A stretch of DNA of 64,000 nucleotides from Paenibacillaceae bacterium GAS479. GTDB lineage: Bacteria; Bacillota; Bacilli; Paenibacillales; Paenibacillaceae. The notes beneath the pieces were generated by a model. The model made no database searches, had not been told where the DNA came from, and saw only the letters and a program-made list of their open reading frames with translations. The first letter of the stretch is position 1, and each line of letters begins with the position of its first letter. The translations under genes were made by a program, and so were the position numbers. Of this stretch, positions 1-9,295 are shown one piece after another. The stretch is taken from positions 570,098 to 634,097 of the forward strand of contig LT629764.1 in the NCBI GenBank assembly GCA_900105225.1. The letters run 5' to 3'.

Positions 1-931
1 CGACTTCTAGATCCGGGTTCGTCTTTTTGATACCTGTAAGCGACCAGCTGCCATCGATGTACATCGCCGCCTCGCCTTTAGCGAAGGCCTGTTGCGCCTG
101 ATCCAGGCTGACGCCGGTGCTTTTAGGAGTTAGATAGCCCTTTTCATCAAGGGAGAACCAGTTTTTATTCATTTCTGACCAGCTTTGCGCAAATGTAGCG
201 GTTCCAGCATTCAATTGGTTGTCAAAGTCTGGATTTCCCGAGTAAACGAGTGAAGGAGCCATCGTATACAGAGCGGCCAGCGTCATCCAACCATCATTGT
301 TGCCGATTGAGATCGGAAGCTTGCCGGCTGCTTTCAGTTTCTCAGAGGCAGCCAAGAACTCATCCCAATTTTGCGGTGGTGTGATCGACAGATCAGCAAA
401 CATTTTTTTATTGTAATACACACCAAGAACGTTCATGTCATTCGGAATTGCGTATACCTTGCCGTCCGCTGAGCTGGCCTTAAGAGATGCCTCCGTGAAA
501 TTAGAGATCCACGGCTCTTTGGCAAGATCATACAAGTAACCCGCATTGCCGTAAGTGATGGCATATGCTAAACCTGGGTGCACCATGATGACATCCGATG
601 CATCGTTGGAAGCAAAGCGAGTCTTGATGAACTCTTTGAACTGTCCACCAGGCATTCCTTCATACTCAACTTTGATGTCCGGGTTCTCCTTCATGAACTT
701 TTCGTTTAGCTCAGGAAGTGCACCTAGCTCGGCACCGGATTTAAAACCTGTAATTTTCAGCTCCACTGGCTCCTTGGAAGCTGGTTTCGTGCTTGTCACT
801 GGCGCAGATGGTGCCGGGCTTGCTGCGGAATTATTCGTATTCGTTGAGTTTCCGCTGCTGCAAGCGGCCAAAGACATTGCTAATGTCACGGATAAAGCGG
901 TTACCATACTTTTTTTTCTCATTTTATTCAT
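1..931 (-). CDS. ABC sugar transporter substrate-binding lipoprotein (C-terminus beyond window)
   Basis: The gene reads leftward from the ATG at 929-931 and runs off the window edge, so about 310 residues are seen. The N-terminus is a lipoprotein signal: basic residues, a hydrophobic stretch and the lipobox LAAC with Cys24, then a Ser/Thr/Pro/Ala-rich linker. The rest has the extracellular solute-binding protein family 1 pattern (ELGALPELNEKFMKENPDIK, then YYNKKMFADL and GEAAMYIDGS), as in the CUT1 class for oligosaccharides. A GAGGGGGA ribosome site lies just upstream. It probably feeds the permeases at 7355-9073, because both promoters share a 36-bp element, and the divergent rhamnosidase suggests a rhamnoside ligand. 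The ligand itself is inference. Confidence 0.88.
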   Translation of the reverse strand, partial: MNKMRKKSMVTALSVTLAMSLAACSSGNSTNTNNSAASPAPSAPVTSTKPASKEPVELKITGFKSGAELGALPELNEKFMKENPDIKVEYEGMPGGQFKEFIKTRFASNDASDVIMVHPGLAYAITYGNAGYLYDLAKEPWISNFTEASLKASSADGKVYAIPNDMNVLGVYYNKKMFADLSITPPQNWDEFLAASEKLKAAGKLPISIGNNDGWMTLAALYTMAPSLVYSGNPDFDNQLNAGTATFAQSWSEMNKNWFSLDEKGYLTPKSTGVSLDQAQQAFAKGEAAMYIDGSWSLTGIKKTNPDLEV

Positions 932-999
932 GTTGATATCCCCCTCGTTGGACAGTTGTGACTCAAGTTCTATGTTAGAAAAAACAAGAGAAAAAAAAC

Positions 1000-1035
1000 A
1001 TGACGTAAAATTCATGTTTATTCTTTTATTTTCGG
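1000..1035 (-). promoter_or_regulatory. Conserved upstream element of binding-protein gene (copy 2 of 2)
   Basis: By eye, 30 of 36 positions match the element at 9162-9197 in the same orientation. Its core is a short inverted repeat, AAACATGA, eight bases, TCATGTTT (996-1019), next to a T-rich tract ending in TTCGG. It sits about 70 bp upstream of the start at 931. A shared site for the AraC-type response regulator at 3984 is the simplest reading. This is inference. Confidence 0.55.
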
Positions 1036-1119
1036 AACGTTCTGACTCCCTTCTTCCCCTAAAGAGCCGCTTGCAAAAACAGCAGAAAATAAAGAACGAT
1101 TTCCCAATTTTGTTCTATA

Positions 1120-1145
1120 GGCAATCGCTTACAAATCCCTATAAT
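1120..1145 (+). promoter_or_regulatory. Probable promoter and cre-like site of the GH78 gene
   Basis: A perfect TATAAT lies at 1140-1145, but there is no good -35 hexamer 16-18 bp upstream, so activation by a regulator is likely. GGCAATCGCTTACA (1120-1133) matches the CcpA operator consensus except at the first and third bases and overlaps the -35 region, which fits catabolite repression. Confidence 0.4.
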
Positions 1146-1215
1146 GGTATAAGATTCATCTTGCAATCCTAACAATCCTAACAAATAATTCATCAACCAA
1201 GGAGACGATCTTCTC

Positions 1216-3921
1216 GTGAATAGCAACCAAGCGCTGTCGCTCGCCCCTCTGTCCATCGACGGATGGGAAAAACCGATCGGCGTCGATCCAGAAGCTATGC
1301 AATTCAGGTGGCAGCTTGTATGTGAACGGCGCGGAGTCACACAGAAGAGTTGCCAAATATCACTTTTTCCACTAGAGTCCGATGGAAGTCACGGCCCTGA
1401 GCTGTGGAACAGCGGGGTCTCAGCTACTTCGATGCCTTTTTTCAACTACGACGGGCCCCAGCTTCAATCCCATCAAGCCTATGGATGGAAGTTACGTGTT
1501 TGGGAAGAAAATGCCTCTGAACCGGCCGAAGCAGAAGCTGCGTTTGTCTCAGGGTTATCACCCCATAGCTGGAATGCAGACTGGATCTGGAAGGATGATT
1601 CGCTGCAATCCAACCAGTTTGCATACTTCCGCAAAGAATACGTATTGGAGCAACCCGCTACCACAGCTTATTTGTCTATATCCGCCCATCACTACTTCCA
1701 GCTCTTCATTAACGGAACCCGGGTCGGCGGCTATGTCAGCCCTGCTCCATCCGATCCGCTGGACGGCAAGCTTTACGTAACGTATGACATCACATCATTC
1801 CTTGCCCCGGACGGCAACAATTGCTTGGCAGTGATGGCCCTCTACTTGGGCGACAAAGGCCAAAACACAGTGGATGGCTTCCCCGGCCTCATTGTTCAAG
1901 GGGATATTACGCTGCAGGACGGTAGCAAACAACGTTGGACTTCCGGAACGGATTGGCAGCATCTCTCAAGCGGCGCCCACCGTTCGGGTACGGCTTTCCA
2001 GCAAAGTCGGAGAATATCCCCTATTGAAGAAGTCGACGCGCGTGTTCTGTCATCTTCCTGGACGAAATTCGGCTTTAAGGAGCAAAAATCCTTCCCTGTT
2101 ACCCTATCCTCAGCTGCCGATGCCGGTTGGCGCCTAACACCGCAGCGTATTCCCGAAGGTGTCATCGACGACACCATCATGCCTAAGCTTGTTCATTCCG
2201 TGCGCACAGATGAGGGCCTCTGTCAGATTTTCGATACGGGACGCATTATCTCCGGCTGGGTTCGCCTATCGTTACGTGGAGTTCGCGATGTCAAAGTTCG
2301 CATGCGTTATGCCGAACAGCTCGATGAGAATGGCAATGTGGAACGCAAAGTATGCAACGAAAAATCCGAGAACTACTATGATGAATACACGATGCGAGGC
2401 GATGCTTGGGAGGAGTGGGCACCTGCCTTTACTTATAAAGCATTCCGTTTCGTGGAGTTGACCGGATATCCTGACGTTCTGCAAAATGGTGAGCTCACCG
2501 TTATCGCTGCCCGGACGGGACTGCCAGAGTTGGGATCTTTCCGCAGCTCTGATCCATTCCTCAATGCTCTCCATGAAGCGAGCATTCGAACTCAGAAAAA
2601 CAATATTCTCGGCCAAGTTGTAGACTGTCCTCATCGCGAGCAAGCTCAATATTTGGCCGACACCGATTTACAAGCCGAGCTGCTGCTCTATCATTTCGGA
2701 TTTGCCGCCGAGATGTTAGAGAAGACGTTAACCGACTTCACGAATGCACAAAAGCCGGATGGAGCTTTTCCTTTTGTAGCACCGACCAATGATGATGATC
2801 CCGGGTTTGCCATCCGAATTCCCGAATGGGATCTGCACTTTATCAGTCTGCTCTGGAAAGTGTACCAAATCTCCGGTGATACCAGCCTGATCACTCGGCA
2901 TTATTCCGCCGCTAAGCGTTCGGCTGAGCTGTGGCTCTCCCTGGCACAAACAGATGGATTGCTGCCAAAAAGCGAATGGTGGCATATAAGCGATTGGCCT
3001 TATCCAATCGTTGACGAGAGCGGCTCGGTGCTGACCGTACAGAACACCAAGTTTTATCAAGCTCTTCGTCTATTGGAACAAATGTCCACCCTTGCAGGTT
3101 CTCCAGAAGACAGCGCTCACTGGAGGGCAGCAGCCGATAAGCTCTCTGTTAGCATCGGCGCTTCTCTGTTCGATCTCGAATCCAACGGATTCATGGACAG
3201 TCTGGATTCGCAAGCTCGACATCAAGGTGTTAATGCATTGGCTTATCTAGCTGGGCTCACACCAGCTTCGGCCGATCATCCCGCACTGCTGAAGCAAATC
3301 TCTGAACAGCAGTGGGAAGCTAGAACGGTGCTCTCCTTGCCGCTTTTACGGCTGCTATTTGAAGAAGGCTTTCCGGACAAAGCTTATTCATTGATGCATA
3401 GGACGGAGTATCCTGGCTGGGGTTATATGATTGCCCAAGGCTCACCTACCCTATGGGAAGGATGGGATGACAAGGAATCGCATAGCCATGCATGGAACGG
3501 CTACCCCGCTCGCATGCTCTCTGAATATATCGTTGGCATTCAATCCGCAGCTCCGGGCTTGGCTACTATTCGTTTCCAACCCTATTGCCCGGAAGAGCTT
3601 CTCTACACCGAAGCGTCCGTGCCAACCCCATTTGGAATGACACGCGCCAAATGGGAGCAGCAGCAAGACGGCCTTACGATAAACATTGACGTTCCGGCAG
3701 GAGCGAAAGCTGAATTATGGCTGACCCCGCTCACTCAAGGACGCCCGATTGAAGGCTTGTGCATTTATGAAGGTGAAGGTGGGGCGGAAGTGCTTATATG
3801 GTCCCATGATGCCATTCAAAACCTCGATCATACCAGCTTGCTCGGCGGAGAACGGTTGCCAGAAGCCGTCATTATCCGCTTCGGTTCAGGGCAATACCGT
3901 TTTACAACCAAATCCAATTAG
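1216..3921 (+). CDS. GH78 alpha-L-rhamnosidase, cytoplasmic
   Basis: This 901-residue protein has the layout of bacterial GH78 enzymes: N-terminal beta domains (about 1-440), an (alpha/alpha)6 catalytic barrel (about 440-800) and a C-terminal beta domain. The motif DCPHREQAQYLAD holds Asp470, Glu475 (the usual general acid) and Asp482 with the same spacing as in Bacillus RhaB, and TLWEGWD carries Glu748, the expected base. SHSHAWNGYPARMLSEYI is the family signature near the end of the barrel. No signal peptide is present, so it should release L-rhamnose from imported rhamnosides. The start is GTG with AAGGAG 11 bases upstream. It is divergent from the binding protein and ends in a terminator shared with the regulator gene. 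Confidence 0.9.
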   Translation: MNSNQALSLAPLSIDGWEKPIGVDPEAMQFRWQLVCERRGVTQKSCQISLFPLESDGSHGPELWNSGVSATSMPFFNYDGPQLQSHQAYGWKLRVWEENASEPAEAEAAFVSGLSPHSWNADWIWKDDSLQSNQFAYFRKEYVLEQPATTAYLSISAHHYFQLFINGTRVGGYVSPAPSDPLDGKLYVTYDITSFLAPDGNNCLAVMALYLGDKGQNTVDGFPGLIVQGDITLQDGSKQRWTSGTDWQHLSSGAHRSGTAFQQSRRISPIEEVDARVLSSSWTKFGFKEQKSFPVTLSSAADAGWRLTPQRIPEGVIDDTIMPKLVHSVRTDEGLCQIFDTGRIISGWVRLSLRGVRDVKVRMRYAEQLDENGNVERKVCNEKSENYYDEYTMRGDAWEEWAPAFTYKAFRFVELTGYPDVLQNGELTVIAARTGLPELGSFRSSDPFLNALHEASIRTQKNNILGQVVDCPHREQAQYLADTDLQAELLLYHFGFAAEMLEKTLTDFTNAQKPDGAFPFVAPTNDDDPGFAIRIPEWDLHFISLLWKVYQISGDTSLITRHYSAAKRSAELWLSLAQTDGLLPKSEWWHISDWPYPIVDESGSVLTVQNTKFYQALRLLEQMSTLAGSPEDSAHWRAAADKLSVSIGASLFDLESNGFMDSLDSQARHQGVNALAYLAGLTPASADHPALLKQISEQQWEARTVLSLPLLRLLFEEGFPDKAYSLMHRTEYPGWGYMIAQGSPTLWEGWDDKESHSHAWNGYPARMLSEYIVGIQSAAPGLATIRFQPYCPEELLYTEASVPTPFGMTRAKWEQQQDGLTINIDVPAGAKAELWLTPLTQGRPIEGLCIYEGEGGAEVLIWSHDAIQNLDHTSLLGGERLPEAVIIRFGSGQYRFTTKSN

Positions 3922-3925
3922 ACAA

Positions 3926-3975
3926 AAAACGAAGTCGCCATGCAGGCTAATCAGCTTGCATGGCGACTTCGTTTT
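3926..3975. terminator. Bidirectional terminator between GH78 and yesN-like gene
   Basis: A perfect 19-bp inverted repeat (3926-3944 and 3957-3975) with a 12-base loop and an A tract on one side and T tract on the other lies between the two convergent genes. Confidence 0.9.
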
Positions 3976-3983
3976 ATTTGGTA

Positions 3984-5501
3984 TTACGTCAAATTCTCCG
4001 CCTTTTCATAGGTACCGCTCTCCCGATATTGCGTTGGAGTCACATCGAACCGTTTGCGGAAAAGCGTACTGAAATACTTGGAGCTCGTATATCCAACCGA
4101 AGCACATACCTCGCCCATCTTCATATCCGTCTCCAGTAACATGCGCCTGGCTTCACTAAGCCGAATCTCCGTGACGTAATCGATAAACTTTTGACCCGTC
4201 GATTCTTTAAACAGTTCGCTCAGATAAGTTGCGTTCAAATATACACTTGAAGCGACCTGTTCCAGTGTAAAATCAGGATTGGCAAATTCGTTTCTAATGA
4301 TCTCTTTTACTTTCCCAATGATTTTACGATCCTCTGGGGCGTGTGGCTGAAGCTGAGCAATCCGTTCAATGAATTTCTCCATTTCCTGGGGCAGGATGAT
4401 AGGATCATAGGCAAAAACCAATCTGCTCGTCAGTTCGTCGGTAGCTGGTTGCATTTGCTTTAACAGCTTTGACTTCAATCGATGAGCTTGCGGTCCGGCA
4501 AAAAATGCGATCAGCCGAAAAATGCCGCGTAAGCTTTGGAACGGCTCCATCCCTTTCCAGACCTCCATGCCTTGGCGAAGCACAGCAACAGTCCCTGCCA
4601 GATCGTTCATCTCCAGCGCTACCGTCAGCCGGGACAAACGATCCATTTCTTCTCCAGACATGCTCTCTCCATCTAAAATACTCCGCAGCAATCGTTTCTG
4701 AGCTTTGCGGAACATTAACGGCAATTCGGAAGGATCGGTCACTGGATCAGAGCAGGCGATCAACAAACCGTCTCCCGTCAACCCTTCAGCGGATGGAATG
4801 GGCCCTTCCAGACGTTCACCAACGAGGAACAGCAGGTCGCATGCCTTGGCCAGCGGCACAATAGCCCATTTGCGAATCTCAGCTCCAGAACGTTTCAGTT
4901 CATCCACATTTTCGCTGGCGCGGACATGACGCTCTTCCAGATCCCGTCCTTTGCTCTCTATGTCATTTTTGATGTACATCATCATTCTCAGTTGATAGCT
5001 AAGTCCATGCCCTAGATGGCCCTCACTGGCCAAAAGATCAAGCAGCGTTTGCAGCGCTTGCTCCTCCCCAGCCACTACCCATTCCGACAAAGCTTGAACG
5101 AGCAGACGGCCGCTTTGCCAATTCCGTTTGGCGATTTTCTCGCCAACCTTAACGATTGATTCCTTCAGTTCATCACGTTGAACAGGCTTGAGCAAATATT
5201 CGCTCACTCCGCTTCGCAGGGCGGATTGTATATACTCAAAACGATCGTAGCCGGTCAACATGATGATCTCCGTATCAGGCTTCTGTTTAGCCAGCTTACT
5301 TGCCAGCACCAATCCGCTCTCGCCGGGCATTCCAATATCAAGAAGAACAAGATCAGGATCCAGCACCTGAATTGCCTCCCAAGCGCTCTCCGCATCCGGG
5401 CAAGCGCCTGCAACTTCCCACTCGGGGAGCAGTCGAGGGACCATTTCGGATAACCCCGCTCGGATCATTTCCTCGTCATCCACAATCAGAACTCTAGGCA
5501 T
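3984..5501 (-). CDS. YesN-family response regulator, AraC-type DNA-binding
   Basis: The receiver domain (about 1-125) shows the acidic pocket LIVDDEE, the phospho-acceptor Asp in LVLLDIGMPG (about residue 55) and the conserved Lys in EYLLKPV. A middle region of about 250 residues without clear family follows, then a C-terminal AraC helix-turn-helix pair (last 100 residues; VASSVYLNATYLSELFKEST and VGYTSSKYFSTLFRKRF). The ATG at 5501 is preferred over that at 5510, because AAAGGAGC is 10 bases from the first and only 1 from the second. It overlaps the kinase gene and forms a pair with it. It likely activates the neighbouring rhamnoside transport genes. Confidence 0.9.
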   Translation of the reverse strand: MPRVLIVDDEEMIRAGLSEMVPRLLPEWEVAGACPDAESAWEAIQVLDPDLVLLDIGMPGESGLVLASKLAKQKPDTEIIMLTGYDRFEYIQSALRSGVSEYLLKPVQRDELKESIVKVGEKIAKRNWQSGRLLVQALSEWVVAGEEQALQTLLDLLASEGHLGHGLSYQLRMMMYIKNDIESKGRDLEERHVRASENVDELKRSGAEIRKWAIVPLAKACDLLFLVGERLEGPIPSAEGLTGDGLLIACSDPVTDPSELPLMFRKAQKRLLRSILDGESMSGEEMDRLSRLTVALEMNDLAGTVAVLRQGMEVWKGMEPFQSLRGIFRLIAFFAGPQAHRLKSKLLKQMQPATDELTSRLVFAYDPIILPQEMEKFIERIAQLQPHAPEDRKIIGKVKEIIRNEFANPDFTLEQVASSVYLNATYLSELFKESTGQKFIDYVTEIRLSEARRMLLETDMKMGEVCASVGYTSSKYFSTLFRKRFDVTPTQYRESGTYEKAENLT

Positions 5502-7287
5502 TAGCTCCATGCTCCTTTGTGATTGCGTTCAAGTGGATAGCTACCTGGGTGCCACCGCCTGCAAGATTCTCAATGTTCAGGCCATAACTGTCGCCACACA
5601 AAAACATGATGCGCCGATGAACATTTAGTAAGCCGATATGATCGCCGTCCTCCAGTTCCTCCATCGCTGTATTTCTGAGCCGTTGGCGCAACCAAACCAG
5701 ACGTTCTTCGGTAATACCGGTCCCGTTGTCCTCCACGTAAAGGGTCAAATTCTCTTCTCTATCAACCGTGGCTCGGATACGAATCCAACCATCCTGCTTG
5801 GCCGTCACTCGCCCGTGTACAATCGAATTTTCGATCAACGGCTGGATAATCCACTGTGGAATTTCGGTCAGCATAAGCGGTTCGGGGATCTCGATCTGGA
5901 TAGATAAATGCGGGAATCGGATCATCTGCAGCCGCATGTACACGTTGACATATTCCATCTCGCGGAACATCGGAACGCTCTCCGCCTCAGAGCGCAGTGA
6001 CAGTCGGAACAGCTTGCCGAGCAGCGTCACCATATCCGCTACTTCGTAATCGCCGTTCATCTCCGCTCTCATATTGATTGAGGCCAGCGTATTGTACAGG
6101 AAATGAGGGTTGATTTGACTTCTTAACACTTGAACCTGCGCCTGCTGCCGGTAAATCTTCATATGCAGGACGTTGTTGACCAACTCGTTGATCTTGGCCA
6201 CCATCGCATTGAAGGAGCGACCAAGCTGGTTCATCTCGTCGTTGGAGCGAGCCTGAAACATCACATTGTAGTCGCCAAGCTCCACACGAAACATCAGCCT
6301 TTTCAGCTCCTTAAGCGGGCGGATGATCGTAGTTGTCAGCAGTGCTGACAACGTAATCGACAGGAGCAGCAAAACAGCAGCTGAAATCCAAAGTAAATTA
6401 CGCAGCAGCTCAAGCTCATTGGAAAGCTTGCTCACTTCAATCGTGTTGACTATAGTCCAGTTGGATAGCGAGGATCGGACGTAATGAACCATCGTTTGCG
6501 TGCCGTAAACCTCGTCTGTGTAATACCCATAAGACGGCCCTGACTTTAACGGGAATTTCTCCAGTATCCGCTCCTTATCCGGGTGATAAACGATCCTGCC
6601 TTGCTCATCAAGAATGAACAGTGTGCCGGCGGATGGGCTTTTGGAGTTGTCCGTCATTTCTGCTAGTCCTTTAAGTGAAAAATCGAGCAACAGCACGCCG
6701 TAAGACTTGCGGTTGCTCACATTCACAATGCTTCTGGCATAGGAGAATACATACTCATCCTTCGGCTTCGACGCCAGTTTGTAAGATGGAATGAGCATAC
6801 CTTCTCCGTCCATTTGCAGGACACGTTTATACCAATCCTCTTGCGCGAACTCTGAGTGATCAATCCAATTGCCTGTTCCATATTGTGAATATAACACTTC
6901 ACCATCGGCGATCCAGTAGGCGCCATCCAAGTCGGAAAATGGAATAGCAAGTACAATATTGCGCAGTGCACGATCGATCATCACTTTCTCGCGGAACGTA
7001 TCAGATGGAGTACGCGGCTCGAATTGTCCGCCAATATCGTCCTGAACATCCAGATAAAACGTAGAAGCCATCCGGTCGATTTGCTGGATGTACGTATCTA
7101 AATTTTTGCTGACCTGCTCGGACAGGCTAAGTCCGTATTCTCCGACCTTTTTCTGCAAATTCTCATTATAATGCTGGTACCCCAGCAGCGTAAGCGCTAT
7201 AACCGGGATAATGATCGTAATCGAATAAGCCGAAATCAGCTTGGCATTGAGATTCCATTCCCGAAACCAAAAGGTTCTCAGCTTCAA
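5494..7287 (-). CDS. YesM-family sensor histidine kinase
   Basis: The 597-residue protein has two membrane segments (about 16-37 and 297-320) around a Cache-like extracellular sensor, a HAMP region (about 320-375), then a His_kinase domain with His395 in QINPHFLYNTL and a HATPase with the N box IQPLIENSIVHG and G box EDNGTGI. This is the typical LytS/YesM layout used to sense sugars or binding-protein complexes. The start is TTG, chosen because AGGAGGG lies eight bases upstream. It lies 67 bp after the permease genes and its 3' end overlaps the regulator gene, so it is co-transcribed with both. Confidence 0.92.
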   Translation of the reverse strand: MKLRTFWFREWNLNAKLISAYSITIIIPVIALTLLGYQHYNENLQKKVGEYGLSLSEQVSKNLDTYIQQIDRMASTFYLDVQDDIGGQFEPRTPSDTFREKVMIDRALRNIVLAIPFSDLDGAYWIADGEVLYSQYGTGNWIDHSEFAQEDWYKRVLQMDGEGMLIPSYKLASKPKDEYVFSYARSIVNVSNRKSYGVLLLDFSLKGLAEMTDNSKSPSAGTLFILDEQGRIVYHPDKERILEKFPLKSGPSYGYYTDEVYGTQTMVHYVRSSLSNWTIVNTIEVSKLSNELELLRNLLWISAAVLLLLSITLSALLTTTIIRPLKELKRLMFRVELGDYNVMFQARSNDEMNQLGRSFNAMVAKINELVNNVLHMKIYRQQAQVQVLRSQINPHFLYNTLASINMRAEMNGDYEVADMVTLLGKLFRLSLRSEAESVPMFREMEYVNVYMRLQMIRFPHLSIQIEIPEPLMLTEIPQWIIQPLIENSIVHGRVTAKQDGWIRIRATVDREENLTLYVEDNGTGITEERLVWLRQRLRNTAMEELEDGDHIGLLNVHRRIMFLCGDSYGLNIENLAGGGTQVAIHLNAITKEHGANA

Positions 7288-7354
7288 CTTAGCAGCCCTC
7301 CTGAGCCTGGAGCAATACGAATACGATAGGTAAATAAGTTGCGGCCGCGGCTGC

Positions 7355-8182
7355 CTAACCTTTCACAGAGCCTGCGGCAATACCTTTGATAATATATTTT
7401 TGCAGGAATAGATAGACAAGAAGAAGCGGGATAACGGATAACACCATACCAGGGAAAAGCAGAGACCAGTTCGTCACATGTTCACCAACAAAGGTGTACA
7501 GCTCAATCGTAATCGTCCGCATACTTTTATCGGAAAGAAACAGCAATGGAATGAGGAATTCATTCCATGTACTTAGCGAGCAGAGCACCGCAACCGTGGC
7601 CGTAGCCGGCTTAATAATCGGGAACACAGCAACCCAGTACGCCCGGAACTTGGAGCATCCGTCGATCCAAGCTGCTTCCTCCAGCTCTTTAGACGTCGTT
7701 TTCAAAAAGCCGGTGAACAGAAACACCGTAAGCGGTAAATTGATCGCCGTGTAGATCAAAATTGCGCCATGGTAAGTATTGACCAAATGAAGTGTATTGA
7801 CGAACCGATACAAAGGGATCATCGCAAGCTGGAATGGCACCATAATGCCAGCAGTAAAATAAATATACAAAAAATTATACGTTTTGCCTGTTTTTCTAGC
7901 AAGCGGGTAAGCCGCCAGCGAGCCTAATATAATTAGAACAAGAACAGAGCTAACGGTAATGAACAGCGTATTCGCGAGCACGAGCGGGAAGCGCATCATC
8001 TTCCATGTATCCGCATAATTTTGGAAGTTCAAGCTACCGGGCAGCGAAAGCGGGAAACCTGCCATTTCCTCCGGTGTTTTGAATGTCATGGAAACGACAA
8101 AGTAAAGCGGAATTATGAATAAAACGGCAAGCGCAATCATGATTACTTCCATTAAAACCTGGCGACCAGTCCTCTCTCTCAT
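7355..8182 (-). CDS. CUT1 ABC sugar permease, MalG type
   Basis: The 275-residue inner-membrane protein has about six hydrophobic segments and the EAA loop ELEEAAWIDGCSKFRAYWVA that contacts the ATPase. It begins N-terminally with VIMIALAVLFIIPLYFVVSM as MalG-type permeases do and ends with the KGIAAGSVKG tail. Its ATG directly follows the stop of the MalF-type permease. No ATPase gene is nearby, so a shared MsmX/MsmK-type ATPase encoded elsewhere is expected, as in other Bacillales CUT1 systems. Confidence 0.92.
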   Translation of the reverse strand: MRERTGRQVLMEVIMIALAVLFIIPLYFVVSMTFKTPEEMAGFPLSLPGSLNFQNYADTWKMMRFPLVLANTLFITVSSVLVLIILGSLAAYPLARKTGKTYNFLYIYFTAGIMVPFQLAMIPLYRFVNTLHLVNTYHGAILIYTAINLPLTVFLFTGFLKTTSKELEEAAWIDGCSKFRAYWVAVFPIIKPATATVAVLCSLSTWNEFLIPLLFLSDKSMRTITIELYTFVGEHVTNWSLLFPGMVLSVIPLLLVYLFLQKYIIKGIAAGSVKG

Positions 8183-9073
8183 TTATGCCCCTACCTCTCT
8201 TCTGCGAAGTACAACAATCTGTAAGAACGAGATGATCAAAATAATGAAGAACATAACGACTCCAATCGCTGTGCCGTAACCGAAGCTGCTTTCACTGAAT
8301 GCCTTTTGATACAGCAGCGTCGTAACGGTTTCCGTTGCATGGAACGGCCCGCCCTTCGTCGTTACATAGATGATGTCGAAAGCTTTCAGCGAGCCAATGC
8401 TGGCCAGCACTACGTTAATCGTTAGGGACGGAGCCATAAGCGGGAACGTAATGGCCGTAAATTTACGCCAGCCGCCGGCGCCGTCGATATCTGCAGCTTC
8501 ATAATAATCTGCTGGAATCGTTTGGAGATTGGCGACAAAAATGACCATAGAGTAACCGACGTACTGCCATAACACGATGACAACGAGAGAGTACAGCGCA
8601 TACTTAGGGTCGCCTAACCAAGACTGCTGCCAGGCGGTAAGCCCTAGTTTGTCTAGTAATACATTGAGGAGTCCAGCTGGTTGGAAAATGTACGACCAGG
8701 TGTAGCCCACGACGAGCGGACTAAGAATGGCTGGAACAAAAAAGGCGGCGCGCAGCATTGATTTCGTCTTGATTTTGGAATCAAGCGCAAGCGCCAAAGG
8801 AATGGCCAAGCCATTTTGGAAAATGACGATAAACAAAGTAAACCAGAACGTATTGCGCAGCGCATTGAGGAAGTCCTCGTCCGATGTAAGTTCAACAAAA
8901 TTTCGCAAACCGATAAAGTCCATCGTTTTGTACAAGCCGTTCCAGTTCGTCATACTGTAGTAGAAGCTAGTAATGACCGGCCCCAGAAATATGATCGTAT
9001 AGATCAGGAATGCTGGCGCGATAAACGCTGCCCATACCAGATGCTCTTTCTTCGCGAGCGACCATTTCTGCAT
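8183..9073 (-). CDS. CUT1 ABC sugar permease, MalF type
   Basis: This 296-residue membrane protein has six predicted segments and the EAA loop DYYEAADIDGAGGWRKFTAI. It is the first gene of a leftward run: MalF-type permease, MalG-type permease, sensor kinase, response regulator. A strong ribosome site, AAGGGGAGAAGG, precedes the ATG. The promoter region carries a 16-bp inverted repeat at 9150-9189 that includes the element shared with the binding-protein gene at 1-931, so the binding protein probably belongs to this importer although it is transcribed separately. Confidence 0.92.
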   Translation of the reverse strand: MQKWSLAKKEHLVWAAFIAPAFLIYTIIFLGPVITSFYYSMTNWNGLYKTMDFIGLRNFVELTSDEDFLNALRNTFWFTLFIVIFQNGLAIPLALALDSKIKTKSMLRAAFFVPAILSPLVVGYTWSYIFQPAGLLNVLLDKLGLTAWQQSWLGDPKYALYSLVVIVLWQYVGYSMVIFVANLQTIPADYYEAADIDGAGGWRKFTAITFPLMAPSLTINVVLASIGSLKAFDIIYVTTKGGPFHATETVTTLLYQKAFSESSFGYGTAIGVVMFFIILIISFLQIVVLRRREVGA

Positions 9074-9149
9074 AATACCTTCTCCCCTTATCCAAAAACA
9101 TGTTGCGCAGCATTAATTGCAGCGAATATGTTTAGCATACAGGGGGAGG

Positions 9150-9197
9150 AAAGGAATCAAAATGATGCAAAATTCATTTTGATTCCTTTTTTTTCGG
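9150..9197 (-). promoter_or_regulatory. Palindromic operator-like site upstream of permease operon (copy 1 of 2)
   Basis: AAAGGAATCAAAATGA (9150-9165), an 8-base spacer and its exact complement (9174-9189) form a perfect 16-bp inverted repeat. Positions 9162-9197 match 1000-1035 at 30 of 36 bases. The site is about 90 bp upstream of the start at 9073. It could also fold as a hairpin, but no rightward gene needs a terminator here. Confidence 0.55.
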
Positions 9198-9244
9198 TTT
9201 TTCTAGAATACAAAATTGTTCTATTTTGTGGATGATGAAAGCAA

Positions 9245-9280
9245 AAAAGGACGATGCAGAGATGTTACACTGCGTCGTCC
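9245..9280 (-). terminator. Terminator of the second Lpl-type operon
   Basis: GGACGATGCAG (9249-9259) pairs with 9270-9280 with one mismatch; on the minus strand a run of six T follows. It lies 16 bp past the stop of the response regulator gene. Confidence 0.85.
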
Positions 9281-9295
9281 CTAGTATGGTTAGAG

